The notes under the pieces are model-generated. The model did not search any database and was not told where the DNA came from. It saw nothing but the letters and a program-made list of their open reading frames with translations. Both the position numbers and the translations under genes were made by a program. A stretch of 64,000 nt of DNA, from contig NZ_LMJL01000012.1 of assembly GCF_001429295.1 (NCBI RefSeq), positions 1,005,581 to 1,069,580 on the forward strand, in the 5' to 3' direction. This document shows positions 24,443 to 33,687 of this stretch, piece after piece (positions within the stretch are counted from its first letter, which is position 1; every line of letters begins with the position of its first letter). This stretch comes from Flavobacterium sp. Root935 (lineage in GTDB: Bacteria; Bacteroidota; Bacteroidia; Flavobacteriales; Flavobacteriaceae).

Positions 24443-26205
24443 GTGATTTTTTCGATATTTAAACTATTGGCCATCGCCATAAATATTTGATAATACGTTC
24501 CTTTATTATCATATAATTCATCATGAGTTCCTTTTTCGACACATCTTCCTTTTTCTAAAACGATAATATTTGAGGCATCAATAATTTGAGAAATACTGTG
24601 CGAAATTATAATTACAGTTCTATCTTTTTTTATGGCGTCGAGAGACTTTTTTATTTGTTCTGTTGCAATCGCATCTAAACTCGCGGTTGGTTCATCTAAG
24701 AAAATTATGGGCGGATTTTTTAAAAACAATCTCGCAATCGCAATTCGCTGCTGCTGTCCGCCAGAAAGTAAATGCGCATCAGAATCATATCCTTTTGGCA
24801 ATTGAATTACTTGTTCGTGAATATAGGCTTGTTTGGCAGCTTCGATAATTTCCTCTTTTGATGCTTCTGGCTTTCCGTATAAAATATTCTCTGCAATTGT
24901 GCCTTTAAAAATATGGTTTTTCTGAAGCACCAATCCAATATTTTTACGCAGAAAATCTGTATTATAATCTGCTAAATCAACTCCATCTAAAAAAATATGA
25001 CCCGACGAAGGCTGATAAAATTTATCCAGCAAATTAATAACAGTACTTTTTCCCGCGCCGCTTAATCCGACCAAAGCTGTCGTTTCATTTGGTTTGACAG
25101 TAAAATTAATATCGTAAAGTGCCTGTGTTCCGTTTGGATACACAAAATCTACATTTTTAACCTCTATTAATCCGCTAATTTTTTCTGGAATAAAATCTCC
25201 AGTTGTTTCTATTTCCTGTTCTGATTCTAAAATATCAAAAAAGCCTTCAGAGTAAATAAGAGCATCGTTTACTTCATCGTAAATTCGGTGTAATTGTCTA
25301 ATCGGAGACGAAACATTATTAAACAACATAATATGAAACATTATGGCACCAATTGTCATCTGGTTGTTCAACACAAAATAAGCTGTTAATATAATGATAA
25401 TCACTACTCCTATCTGCTCGACAAAACTTTTAACGCTTTCAAAAATAAAACTCGTTTTTCTGGTTGCTAATTGATTTTCGGTCATTTCATATTGAATCTT
25501 TTCGTGGCGTTCTGCTTCTGTCGATTCTCGAACAAAAGATTTAATGACCGTAATAGATTCAATTAAACTTATAATTCCGTTGTTTTTAGTTTCGCGGTAA
25601 TTACGCATTCGTCTTCTAAATCCGCTTAATTTTCTCGCCTGCAATTGACTTATGTAAAAATAAATCGGAATAATACACAAACTCACCAAACCAACATAGA
25701 CATTGGCATAAAACATTATCACCAATGCCACAAAAGCATTTGCAAATAATGGCAGAATATCAATAAAAAAGTTTTGGACCAATCGTGTTAAACTGCTAAT
25801 GCCTAGATCGATTCTGGTTTGAAGTTTTCCGCTTTCATTTTCATCAGAAGTATAAAATTCCATTCTATAACTTAGGATTTTTTCAACAATGGTTTGAGAA
25901 ATATCACGGGTTATAAAAATACGGAGTTTTTCTCCGTAGAATTTTTGCCCAAACTGTACAACTGAATTAACCAATTCTTTAATTAACAACACAATACTAA
26001 TAATACCTAATAAATGAAAGCCTTTAGAAAGCGGCTCGTGTGCGACCATTAAATTATTGATGGTATCGACAGTGTATTTTAGAATTAAAGCATTTACCTG
26101 AGCCGCAAATGAACCTAAAAACGTAAGCAGTAAAGTAGCAATTACCATTTTTCTGTAAGACTTTACAAAAGGCATTATTTTTTTATAAAGAACCGATAAC
26201 TGCAT
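24427..26205 (-). CDS. ABC transporter, fused permease and ATPase
   Basis: A 592-residue half-transporter of the MsbA/exporter type. Residues 1-320 hold six membrane helices of an ABC type-1 exporter domain. The ATPase domain follows with Walker A GLSGAGKST, Q-loop LVLQKNHIF, signature LSGGQQQR, Walker B IIFLDEPTAS and the switch His in IIISHS. It should act as a homodimer exporting a lipid or drug-like substrate. It is divergent from rdgB with facing -7 boxes. The substrate is unknown. Confidence 0.93.
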   Translation of the reverse strand: MQLSVLYKKIMPFVKSYRKMVIATLLLTFLGSFAAQVNALILKYTVDTINNLMVAHEPLSKGFHLLGIISIVLLIKELVNSVVQFGQKFYGEKLRIFITRDISQTIVEKILSYRMEFYTSDENESGKLQTRIDLGISSLTRLVQNFFIDILPLFANAFVALVIMFYANVYVGLVSLCIIPIYFYISQLQARKLSGFRRRMRNYRETKNNGIISLIESITVIKSFVRESTEAERHEKIQYEMTENQLATRKTSFIFESVKSFVEQIGVVIIIILTAYFVLNNQMTIGAIMFHIMLFNNVSSPIRQLHRIYDEVNDALIYSEGFFDILESEQEIETTGDFIPEKISGLIEVKNVDFVYPNGTQALYDINFTVKPNETTALVGLSGAGKSTVINLLDKFYQPSSGHIFLDGVDLADYNTDFLRKNIGLVLQKNHIFKGTIAENILYGKPEASKEEIIEAAKQAYIHEQVIQLPKGYDSDAHLLSGGQQQRIAIARLFLKNPPIIFLDEPTASLDAIATEQIKKSLDAIKKDRTVIIISHSISQIIDASNIIVLEKGRCVEKGTHDELYDNKGTYYQIFMAMANSLNIEKITQTFD

Positions 26206-26230
26206 TTATTTTATTTTTTAGGTAACATAT

Positions 26231-26253
26231 CAAATATAAGAATTCTAAATTTG
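26231..26253. promoter_or_regulatory. Divergent -7 boxes, ABC transporter and rdgB
   Basis: On the minus strand TATATTTG (26238-26231) points to the ABC gene and on the plus strand TAAATTTG (26246-26253) points to rdgB; both match TAnnTTTG and only seven bases separate them. Both leaders would be short (about 20-25 bases). Confidence 0.45.
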
Positions 26254-26281
26254 TGTTGAAATCATTTAAACAGATAATTCT

Positions 26282-26860
26282 ATGAAACTCGTTTTCGCTT
26301 CAAACAACAAAAATAAAATCGCAGAAATACAAAGTATGCTTCCTGAGAGCATTAAAATATTAAGTCTAGAAGATATTAACTGCCTTGAAGATATTCCTGA
26401 AACTGCGGAAACAATTGAAGGAAATGCTATTTTAAAAGCCGATTATGTAACTCAAAAATATGGTTATGATTGTTTTGCTGATGATACTGGCTTAGAAGTA
26501 ACCGCATTAAATGGCGAACCTGGCGTTTATTCTGCGCGATATGCTGGCGAACAAAAAAATGCAGATGACAATATGAATAAGCTTTTAGAGGCATTAAAAA
26601 ATGAAGAAAATCGCAGCGCCCAGTTCAAGACCGTTATTACTTTAAACCTTGGAGGAAAACAACATTTATTTACCGGAATTGCCAAAGGAACTATTACCTC
26701 AGATAAAATGGGAACAAATGGTTTTGGATATGATCCTATTTTTAAACCTGAAAATTTTGATGAAACCTTCGCTCAACTGCCATTAGAAGTAAAAAATAAA
26801 ATAGGCCACCGCGGAAAAGCAGTTCAGCAACTAATTGATTTCCTGAGTGCCGCAAAATAA
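26282..26860 (+). CDS. rdgB: Non-canonical purine NTP pyrophosphatase
   Basis: A 192-residue cytoplasmic house-cleaning enzyme of the Ham1/RdgB family that hydrolyses ITP, dITP and XTP to the monophosphates. Family hallmarks are the N-terminal LVFASNNKNKIAEI, the metal-binding FADDTGLEVTALNGEPGVYSAR (quoted in part: FADDTGLEV, GEPGVYSARYAG), GYDPIF and the closing KNKIGHRGKA. Length is typical. It is a single gene. Confidence 0.95.
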   Translation: MKLVFASNNKNKIAEIQSMLPESIKILSLEDINCLEDIPETAETIEGNAILKADYVTQKYGYDCFADDTGLEVTALNGEPGVYSARYAGEQKNADDNMNKLLEALKNEENRSAQFKTVITLNLGGKQHLFTGIAKGTITSDKMGTNGFGYDPIFKPENFDETFAQLPLEVKNKIGHRGKAVQQLIDFLSAAK

Positions 26861-27035
26861 TTGTTTCAAATACAACATTTTAAAGACTAAATTTTAGATT
26901 TCATGACGTGTTTTTTGTGTGTTTTCTGATTTTTTTATTAAAAATCATTTTAATAAAAATGTAACTTTTTGAAAATCAAATCATAACAAATACATAATTC
27001 TTGAATTACCATTAGTTTATCTGAATAATTAACAG

Positions 27036-27043
27036 TAATTTTG
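27036..27043 (+). promoter_or_regulatory. -7 box of the DEAD-box helicase gene
   Basis: TAATTTTG matches TAnnTTTG and ends 21 bases before the ATG at 27065. It overlaps a possible upstream TTG start at 27041, which therefore should not be used. Confidence 0.5.
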
Positions 27044-27064
27044 CACCCTATTTTAAATACATAT

Positions 27065-28984
27065 ATGAATAAATTTGAACAATTAGGATTGAATGAATCG
27101 TTACTGAAGGCGATTTTAGATCTAGGATTTGAAAATCCGTCAGAGGTACAGGAAAAGGCGATTCCCCTATTATTGGAAAAAGACACAGATATGGTTGCGT
27201 TGGCTCAGACAGGGACAGGGAAAACGGCAGCTTTCGGTTTTCCGCTAATTCAAAAAATTGATGCTGACAACAGAAACACACAAGCATTAGTTTTATCGCC
27301 AACACGAGAACTTTGTTTACAGATTACCAACGAACTTAAAAACTACTCAAAATACGAAAAAGGTATTAATGTGGTAGCAGTTTACGGCGGGGCTAGTATT
27401 ACAGAGCAAGCTAGAGACATTAAAAGAGGAGCGCAGATTATCGTTGCAACTCCAGGAAGAATGCAAGACATGATTAATAGAGGTTTGGTTAACATTAAAA
27501 ATATAGATTACTGTATTCTTGATGAGGCTGACGAAATGTTAAACATGGGATTCTATGAGGATATCGTATCTATTTTATCAGATACTCCAGACGAAAAAAG
27601 TACATGGTTGTTCTCTGCAACTATGCCGCAAGAGGTTGCTAGAATTGCAAAACAATTCATGAGTGACCCAGTTGAAATTACTGTTGGAGCCAAAAACTCA
27701 GGTTCTGCAACAGTTTCTCACGAATTTTACTTAGTAAATGCTCGTGACCGTTATGAAGCTTTGAAACGTTTAGCTGATGCTAATCCAGATATTTTCTCTG
27801 TAGTTTTCTGTCGTACAAAAAGAGACACACAAGCTATTGCTGAAAAATTAATCGAAGACGGATACAGTGCTGCTGCTTTACACGGAGATTTATCTCAAGC
27901 ACAGCGTGATGGTGTAATGAAATCTTTCCGCGGAAGACAAATTCAGATGCTTGTTGCTACTGACGTTGCTGCGCGTGGTATTGACGTTGATAACGTAACA
28001 CACGTTGTAAACTACCAATTACCTGATGAAATTGAAACTTACAACCACCGTTCTGGTCGTACTGGTAGAGCTGGAAAATTAGGAACTTCTATTGTAATTG
28101 TTACAAAAAGTGAGTTGCGTAAAATTTCTTCTATCGAAAGAATCATCAAACAAAAGTTTGAAGAAAAAACTATTCCATCTGGAATTGAAATCTGCGAAAT
28201 CCAATTATTGCACTTAGCAAATAAAATTAAAGATACTGAGGTTGATCACGAAATTGACAACTACTTACCAGCAATCAACAATGTTCTTGAAGATTTATCT
28301 AAAGAAGAATTGATTAAGAAAATGGTTTCTGTAGAATTTAACCGTTTCATTACTTATTACAAAAAGAACAGAGATATCTCTGCTCAATCTGGAGAAAGAC
28401 GCGAAAGAGGAGATTCAGAACCAAGAGAATTCAATAATAACGGAGCAGTTCGTTATTTTGTAAACATCGGTTCCAGAGACAATTTTGACTGGATGTCATT
28501 AAAAGATTACTTAAAAGAAACATTAGATTTAGGTCGTGATGATATCTTTAAAGTTGACGTAAAAGAAGGCTTCTCTTTCTTTAACACTGATCCACAGCAT
28601 ACTGACAAAGTAATGGACGTTTTAAACAACGTACAATTAGAAGGTCGTCGTATCAATGTTGAGATCTCTAAAAATGACGGAGGCGGAAGACGCGACCACA
28701 ACAATCGTGGCGGCGGAAGAAGTTCTGGACCAAGAAGAGAAGGAAATTTTGCTCCAAGACGTGAAGGTTCTGGAGGCGGATTTAGAAGCGACAGAAATTC
28801 TTCAAGAGACGGAGGATCTAGAGAAGGTGGTTTTAGAAGCGACAGAAATTCATCTGCTCCAAGAAGAGAAGGTGGTTTTAGAAGTTCTGCTCCAAGAAAC
28901 GAAAATGGTTCTTCAGAAAGAGCTCCAAGACGTTCTGAAAACTTTGGCGACAGCCCAAGACCAAGAAGATCTAGAAGAGATTAA
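27065..28984 (+). CDS. DEAD-box RNA helicase with RGG/Ser-rich tail
   Basis: A 639-residue ATP-dependent RNA helicase of the DeaD/CshA type. It carries the Q motif (FENPSEVQEKAIP), motif I AQTGTGKTAAF, motif Ib TPGRMQ, motif II DEADEML, motif III SAT, and in the second RecA domain ATDVAARGID and HRSGRTGRAG. A DbpA-like RNA-binding domain follows at about 475-550 (YFVNIGSRDNFDWMSLKDYL), then a disordered Arg/Gly/Ser-rich tail of about 90 residues with repeated GGFRSDRNSS blocks. The start at 27065 is chosen because an upstream TTG start overlaps the -7 box. Roles in ribosome assembly and cold-shock RNA unwinding are typical. Confidence 0.94.
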   Translation: MNKFEQLGLNESLLKAILDLGFENPSEVQEKAIPLLLEKDTDMVALAQTGTGKTAAFGFPLIQKIDADNRNTQALVLSPTRELCLQITNELKNYSKYEKGINVVAVYGGASITEQARDIKRGAQIIVATPGRMQDMINRGLVNIKNIDYCILDEADEMLNMGFYEDIVSILSDTPDEKSTWLFSATMPQEVARIAKQFMSDPVEITVGAKNSGSATVSHEFYLVNARDRYEALKRLADANPDIFSVVFCRTKRDTQAIAEKLIEDGYSAAALHGDLSQAQRDGVMKSFRGRQIQMLVATDVAARGIDVDNVTHVVNYQLPDEIETYNHRSGRTGRAGKLGTSIVIVTKSELRKISSIERIIKQKFEEKTIPSGIEICEIQLLHLANKIKDTEVDHEIDNYLPAINNVLEDLSKEELIKKMVSVEFNRFITYYKKNRDISAQSGERRERGDSEPREFNNNGAVRYFVNIGSRDNFDWMSLKDYLKETLDLGRDDIFKVDVKEGFSFFNTDPQHTDKVMDVLNNVQLEGRRINVEISKNDGGGRRDHNNRGGGRSSGPRREGNFAPRREGSGGGFRSDRNSSRDGGSREGGFRSDRNSSAPRREGGFRSSAPRNENGSSERAPRRSENFGDSPRPRRSRRD

Positions 28985-29005
28985 TAATTTAGTATCTCAA
29001 AATAC

Positions 29006-29048
29006 AAAATCCCAAATTCCAGATATAATTGGAATTTGGGATTTTTTT
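29006..29048 (+). terminator. Terminator after the DEAD-box gene
   Basis: A stem of AAAATCCCAAATTCC with GGAATTTGGGATTTT (about 29006-29020 and 29031-29045), then further T. It lies about 20 bases after the stop. Confidence 0.85.
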
Positions 29049-29191
29049 ATATTAAGAATCTTACTCTCTATGAATGAGTTTTGTAATTACTAAAGCAAGA
29101 CTGCTTCCTTTGTTAATTTTCTTATAATTAAATTCCAAGACTGCAAAATATTTAATCCCGATTTACTACTTTTAGAGCTTTAAATCAGGAT

Positions 29192-29965
29192 ATGAAATAT
29201 TTCGCAGTTTTCTTTTTTATTCTTCTAGCTAACATTGGTTTTGCGCAAGATACGCAGCCAACTGTTCCTCAAAGAGTTTCAGGTTATATTATTAATGACA
29301 ACAGTAAACAACCTCTTGCCGGTGTAAACGTTATTAACACTAACAAAGTTCGCGGTGCAAAATCTGACGAAAAAGGATATTTTGAAATTGATGTTCAGGT
29401 TAATGACACACTTCACTTTTCTATTCTAGGGTTTCAATCTCTAAGAATTAGAGTTACAAATGACTGGATAAAAAATAAAGTAACCCGTATTCAGCTTACT
29501 GAAAAAGCAATTGCTTTAGAGGAGGTTATCATTGCTCCGTTTACTTTAACAGGATATCTTGAAATTGATTCTAAATTAATTCCAACAAAAGAAAACTATC
29601 GTTACAGCATTTCTGGACTTACACAAGGTTATGAAGCAGGAGAATATGCTCCAAATGCATTTGGTAAGGTACTAGGATCGATTTTTAACCCCGCGGATAT
29701 GCTCTATAATTTCTTTGGAAAAAACGGTAAAGAACTCAAGAAGCTAAAGGAGATGAAGAAAGATGATACGGTACGAACACTTCTGGAATCTAAATACGAC
29801 CGCGAAACAGTTGCCGTGTTATTAGGAGTCAGCAAAGACGAGATTCCTGAAATCATGCACAGATGTAACTATTCTGATTCTTTTATACAAACTGCAAATG
29901 ATCTTCAGATTATGGATGCCATTAGCGCTTGTTATGAGCAGTATAAAGTATTAAAACGTAATTAA
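29192..29965 (+). CDS. Exported protein with carboxypeptidase-like regulatory domain
   Basis: A 257-residue protein with signal peptide (MKYFAVFFFILLANIGFAQD). Residues 30-110 form a CarboxypepD_reg-like beta-sandwich, as found at the N-terminus of SusC-type receptors (SGYIINDNSKQPLAGVNVIN, KGYFEIDVQVNDTLHFSILG). The rest is helical, without a barrel or a known catalytic site. In Bacteroidota such stand-alone proteins are envelope proteins of unknown role. It has a strong terminator and no evident operon partner. Confidence 0.8.
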   Translation: MKYFAVFFFILLANIGFAQDTQPTVPQRVSGYIINDNSKQPLAGVNVINTNKVRGAKSDEKGYFEIDVQVNDTLHFSILGFQSLRIRVTNDWIKNKVTRIQLTEKAIALEEVIIAPFTLTGYLEIDSKLIPTKENYRYSISGLTQGYEAGEYAPNAFGKVLGSIFNPADMLYNFFGKNGKELKKLKEMKKDDTVRTLLESKYDRETVAVLLGVSKDEIPEIMHRCNYSDSFIQTANDLQIMDAISACYEQYKVLKRN

Positions 29966-29991
29966 GAATCTCCTTCATAAGGAAAATATTT

Positions 29992-30024
29992 AAATCCTCA
30001 ATTCTAAAATTGAGGATTTTTTTT
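29992..30024 (+). terminator. Terminator after the regulatory-domain protein gene
   Basis: A perfect 12-bp stem, AAATCCTCAATT (29992-30003) with AATTGAGGATTT (30008-30019), and a T run to 30024. Confidence 0.85.
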
Positions 30025-30082
30025 GGCGTTTAAGTTTTTAAAAGCTTTACATTTACTAAAACACCATCAAAATCAATAAATT

Positions 30083-30193
30083 ATGTCAAAGGGTCAAGAT
30101 GCTAAAAAAACAGCAAAAAAAGAACCGTTAAAAACGGCTAAAGAAAAGAAAGAAGAAAAAAGAGAAAAGAAAAATACTCCTAAGAGAGATTAA
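30083..30193 (+). CDS. Small Lys-rich protein of 36 residues
   Basis: An ATG at 30083 opens 36 codons ending with TAA at 30191-30193. The product begins MSKGQDAKKTAKKEPLKTAK and ends KKNTPKRD; about 17 of 36 residues are Lys or Arg, with several Glu, and there is no hydrophobic segment. It lies beyond a terminator and therefore needs its own promoter, for which I see no exact -7 match. The composition resembles short highly charged proteins found as single genes in flavobacterial genomes. It could bind nucleic acid or be a ribosome-associated peptide; this is not shown. Conservation would decide whether it is real. Confidence 0.55.
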   Translation: MSKGQDAKKTAKKEPLKTAKEKKEEKREKKNTPKRD

Positions 30194-30198
30194 GTTTT

Positions 30199-30270
30199 TT
30201 AGTCGCAGTTTACAGTCACAGTTTACAGTTTTCTTAGAAACTGAAATTAACTGTGACTGAATACCGTGAC
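30199..30270. repeat. Degenerate CAGTTTACAGT repeats with inverted copies
   Basis: CGCAGTTTACAGT and CACAGTTTACAGT are followed by inverted units (AACTGTGACTGAATACC, GTGACTGAAACT), so the region can fold. The same unit occurs at about 15967-15996 and 51981-52010. Confidence 0.55.
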
Positions 30271-30275
30271 TGAAA

Positions 30276-31736
30276 CTATTTAACTGGAATATTCGAAAGA
30301 ATTTCTAATACAAATTTCCAATATTTTTGAGCTGAAGAAATACTAGCTCTTTCGTCTGGAGAGTGTGCTCCATGAATTGTTGGGCCAAAAGAAATCATAT
30401 CCATATCTGGATAATTTGTTCCTAAAATTCCGCATTCTAAACCAGCGTGGCAAGCTACAACCTTAGGCTGTTCTCCATTTTGCTTTTCGTAGATTTCTTT
30501 TAAAACTTCTAATATTTCAGAATTAACGTTTGGAGTCCATCCTGGGTAAGAACCAGAAAGTTCAACTTCGCATCCTACTAATTCGAAAGCAGAACGCAAT
30601 GAATTTGCTAAATCAAATTTTGAAGATTCAACAGAAGAACGCGTTAAACATCCAATCGAAATTTCTCCGTCTTTAATAATTACTCGCGCGATATTATTTG
30701 AAGTTTCAACCAAATCTGCCATATCAGCGCTCATTTTGTAAACGCCATTATGTGCGGCGTAAATCGCTCTGATGATTCCTTCCTGAACCCCTAAATCCAT
30801 TACTTTTTCAGGTAATTCTCCTTTTACAATTTCAATTGATAAGTTTGGCTCAGTTGTTTTGTATTCAGCTTTGATGTCAGAAATAATTTCCTGCATATCA
30901 TACACATAAGCTTCATCAAACATTTGAGAAATAATTACTTTAGCAACACTTTCTCTCGGAATTGCATTTCTTAAACTTCCACCGTTTACTTCAACAATCT
31001 GTAAACCGAAGTTTTCAAATCCATCAAATAATAAACGATTCATTATTTTATTAGCATTCCCTAAACCTTTATGAATATCCATTCCTGAATGTCCTCCGTT
31101 TAGTCCTTTTACTGTAATTGTGTAACCAACAGAGCCTTCTGGAACTTCTTCTTCATGATACGTTCTTGTAGCCGTAACGTCAATTCCTCCTGCACATCCG
31201 ATATCAATTTCATCGTCTTCTTCGGTATCTAAATTCAATAAAATCTGACCTTGAAGAATTCCGCCTTTTAGGTTTAGCGCACCAGTCATTCCTGTTTCTT
31301 CATCAATTGTAAACAAAGCTTCAATTGCTGGATGCGGAATATCTTTACTTTCTAAAATTGCCATAATTGTAGCTACTCCCAATCCGTTATCTGCACCTAG
31401 AGTTGTGCCGCGAGCGCGAACCCAGTCTCCATCAACATACATATCAATTCCCTGCGTATCGAAATCAAAAACTGTATCTGCATTTTTTTGGTGAACCATA
31501 TCCAAATGCCCCTGCATTACAATAGCTTTGCGATTTTCCATTCCTGGTGTAGCCGGCTTTCTGATGATTACGTTTCTAATTTCATCTTCGAAAGTCTCTA
31601 AACCTAAACTGTTTCCAAAGTTTTTCATAAACTCAATTACGCGCTCTTCTTTTTTTGAAGGACGAGGAACGGCATTTAAATCTGCAAATTTATTCCAAAG
31701 TACTTTTGGCTCCAGATTTCTTACTTCTTGACTCAT
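30276..31736 (-). CDS. pepD: Aminoacyl-histidine dipeptidase (peptidase M20)
   Basis: A 486-residue cytoplasmic metallopeptidase that cleaves Xaa-His and other dipeptides. The two-zinc site motifs are QGHLDMVHQ, GADNGLGVA, TIDEETGMTGA (with the catalytic Glu pair) and the late His in GPTIHGAHSPDER; the insert LNGGHSGMDIHKGLGNAN forms the dimerisation lid. The start MSQEVRNLEPKVLW at 31736 is preferred to an ATG eight codons upstream because family members begin near this point. Single gene. Confidence 0.93.
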   Translation of the reverse strand: MSQEVRNLEPKVLWNKFADLNAVPRPSKKEERVIEFMKNFGNSLGLETFEDEIRNVIIRKPATPGMENRKAIVMQGHLDMVHQKNADTVFDFDTQGIDMYVDGDWVRARGTTLGADNGLGVATIMAILESKDIPHPAIEALFTIDEETGMTGALNLKGGILQGQILLNLDTEEDDEIDIGCAGGIDVTATRTYHEEEVPEGSVGYTITVKGLNGGHSGMDIHKGLGNANKIMNRLLFDGFENFGLQIVEVNGGSLRNAIPRESVAKVIISQMFDEAYVYDMQEIISDIKAEYKTTEPNLSIEIVKGELPEKVMDLGVQEGIIRAIYAAHNGVYKMSADMADLVETSNNIARVIIKDGEISIGCLTRSSVESSKFDLANSLRSAFELVGCEVELSGSYPGWTPNVNSEILEVLKEIYEKQNGEQPKVVACHAGLECGILGTNYPDMDMISFGPTIHGAHSPDERASISSAQKYWKFVLEILSNIPVK

Positions 31737-32080
31737 TATATTTTGTTTGATGTTTAACAATTAAGAGCTTCAAAGTTACAAAGTTTAAATGCTTTTTTCG
31801 ATACAAATTATAGGATATTAATCCAGAAATCTTTTCCCTTTTTATGCCACATAGTGGCATTTCGTTGGTAATAAAATAAAACAAGGAGCTATCATGCGTT
31901 CCTATGGGAACGCTTGGCTTCAATATGCATAAATTCTCTACCAATCAATTGTGCCTGACGGCACATTTAAATACCAATATTTAAAAGTTTTTATATTGTA
32001 ATTCATTTATAGAATGATAAAATTTCAAAAAAATAAACTCAACTTCTATTTAATTATTATTTTTATAAAAAACCTAAACC
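31737..32080. other. Intergenic region carrying three REP-like hairpins
   Basis: About 345 bases between pepD (minus) and DUF3810 (plus). The middle 31844-31965 contains three separate perfect hairpins (described in the next entry). The rest is AT-rich, with no coding sequence that I can support; the open frame at 31690-31944 on the minus strand runs through the hairpins and is rejected. Confidence 0.6.
31844..31965. repeat. Three-hairpin REP-like element
   Basis: Three perfect short hairpins lie in 122 bases: ATGCCAC-ATA-GTGGCAT (31844-31860), GCGTTCC-TATG-GGAACGC (31896-31913) and TGTGCC-TGAC-GGCACA (31950-31965). They are more GC-rich than the surroundings and none is followed by a T run. 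The style matches REP elements associated with RAYT transposases. No transposase gene is in the window. Confidence 0.55.
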
Positions 32081-33142
32081 GTGAGATCAAAATACATTTT
32101 ACCTATATTTCTTCTTGTTCAAATTATCTTTTTAAGAATCCTCGCCTTCTTTCCAGACTTTGTTGAAGGTTTTTACAGTAACAATTTATTTGTTAGAATT
32201 TCTCATTTTTTAAGGATAGCACTAGGAAAAGTTCCATTTTCTATTGGAGATTGTATTTATGCTTTTCTAATTTTAGGTATAATTGGCTGGTTTTGGAAAA
32301 TCCGTAAAACATGGAGAACAGATTGGAAAGATCATCTTTTAAAGATATTAAGCAAAATTTCTGTTTTTTACTTTTTCTTTCATCTTCTTTGGGCGTTCAA
32401 TTATTATAGAGAGCCTCTTTTCGAAAAAATGGAAATCAAGAGAGAGTATACAGATGCTGATCTTTTAGCTTTTACGAAAAGATTAATTACAAAAACGAAT
32501 GAAGTTCAGTTTGCAATTACTAAAAATGACACAGCAAAAATTGTTTTTCCTTACTCTCAAAAAGAATCATTTAAAATGATTTTAAACGGTTATGACAATT
32601 TAGCGAAGGAACATCCTTATTTTAAATATGAAATTTTAAGCGTTAAGAAATCCCTATTCAGCACACCATTGACTTATATGGGTTTTGGCGGTTATTTGAA
32701 TCCGTTTACCAATGAGGCTCAGATCAATTATTTACTGCCAATGTACACTTTTCCTCAAACTACGGCGCACGAAATGGCGCATCAAATTGGTTTTGCCAGT
32801 GAAAGTGAATGTAATTTTATAGGCTTTTTAGCTTCCGCTAAAAATGATAATCTTTATTATCAGTATGCTGGATATAGTTTTACATTGAATTATTGTTTAG
32901 GAATCTGGAAATTCAAAAACGAGAAAGTTTTTAATCAATTAAAGAAATCTGTACATATTGGTATCTTAAAAAATTATAAGGAGAGTCAAGATTTTCACAA
33001 AAAGTATGATACTTTTCTCGATGAGGGATTTTATTTTCTTTACGATAATTTCTTAAAATCAAACAACCAAAAAGATGGTATGGACAGTTACAGCAAATTC
33101 ATTGACTTGGCAATTAATTATTATAAAACCAGAAAACTTTGA
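32081..33142 (+). CDS. DUF3810 membrane zinc metalloprotease-like protein
   Basis: A 353-residue protein starting with GTG. Three hydrophobic segments occupy residues 1-110 (ILPIFLLVQIIFLRILAFF, IGDCIYAFLILGIIGWFW, ISVFYFFFHLLWAF). The soluble part contains TTAHEMAHQIGFASESECNF, an HExxH zinc site with a downstream Glu as possible third ligand, as in DUF3810. It probably acts as a membrane-bound peptidase. It lies 42 bases upstream of a sigma-factor gene on the same strand; a regulatory link would be speculative. Substrate unknown. Confidence 0.85.
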   Translation: MRSKYILPIFLLVQIIFLRILAFFPDFVEGFYSNNLFVRISHFLRIALGKVPFSIGDCIYAFLILGIIGWFWKIRKTWRTDWKDHLLKILSKISVFYFFFHLLWAFNYYREPLFEKMEIKREYTDADLLAFTKRLITKTNEVQFAITKNDTAKIVFPYSQKESFKMILNGYDNLAKEHPYFKYEILSVKKSLFSTPLTYMGFGGYLNPFTNEAQINYLLPMYTFPQTTAHEMAHQIGFASESECNFIGFLASAKNDNLYYQYAGYSFTLNYCLGIWKFKNEKVFNQLKKSVHIGILKNYKESQDFHKKYDTFLDEGFYFLYDNFLKSNNQKDGMDSYSKFIDLAINYYKTRKL

Positions 33143-33184
33143 TTCAACTGTAACAAAAATGATTTCATAACTACTAATACTTTT

Positions 33185-33679
33185 ATGAGCGAAAATCTAG
33201 AACAGTCATTTGTTGCGCAATTGCAGGCAAATCAGAATATAATCCACAAGATTTGTAGATTATATACTGCTGGAGAAGATGCTCATAAAGATTTATTTCA
33301 GGAAATTACCATTCAGCTCTGGAAGGCTTATCCAAAATTTAGAGGCGACAGTAAATTTTCGACTTGGACTTATCGCGTGGCTTTGAACACCGCGATTACA
33401 TTATACCGCAAAACCAAAAGAACTATTTCTACCGTAGATTATGAAAACCACCAGCATTTTGTAAAAGATGTTGACTACAATTACGAAGAAGAAGAACAGA
33501 TAAAATTGATGTACAAAGCAGTTTACCAGCTTAACGACATCGAAAAAGCATTAGTTTTTATGTATTTAGAAGACAAAGATTATCAAGAAATAGCTGAAAC
33601 CTTAGGAATCAGCGAAGTGAATGCGCGCGTGAAAATGAACAGAATTAAAGGGAAACTTAAAAAAATACTAAATCCTTAA
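33185..33679 (+). CDS. ECF-type RNA polymerase sigma factor
   Basis: A 164-residue sigma factor with region 2 at about 20-90 (DLFQEITIQLWKAYPKFRGD, FSTWTYRVALNTAITLYRK) and region 4 at about 110-160 (LNDIEKALVFMYLEDKDYQE, IAETLGISEVNARVKMNR). It is followed after 8 bases by a membrane-protein gene, the usual position of an anti-sigma factor. The stress or signal sensed is unknown. Confidence 0.92.
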   Translation: MSENLEQSFVAQLQANQNIIHKICRLYTAGEDAHKDLFQEITIQLWKAYPKFRGDSKFSTWTYRVALNTAITLYRKTKRTISTVDYENHQHFVKDVDYNYEEEEQIKLMYKAVYQLNDIEKALVFMYLEDKDYQEIAETLGISEVNARVKMNRIKGKLKKILNP

Positions 33680-33687
33680 AAATTATT

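Noticed and set aside
28656..29093. Long plus-strand frame with many Glu/Leu residues
   Set aside because: It is an out-of-frame reading of the RGG/Ser-rich repeat tail of the DEAD-box helicase.
31690..31944. 84-codon minus-strand frame upstream of pepD
   Set aside because: It runs through two REP-like hairpins and into the pepD start in another frame.
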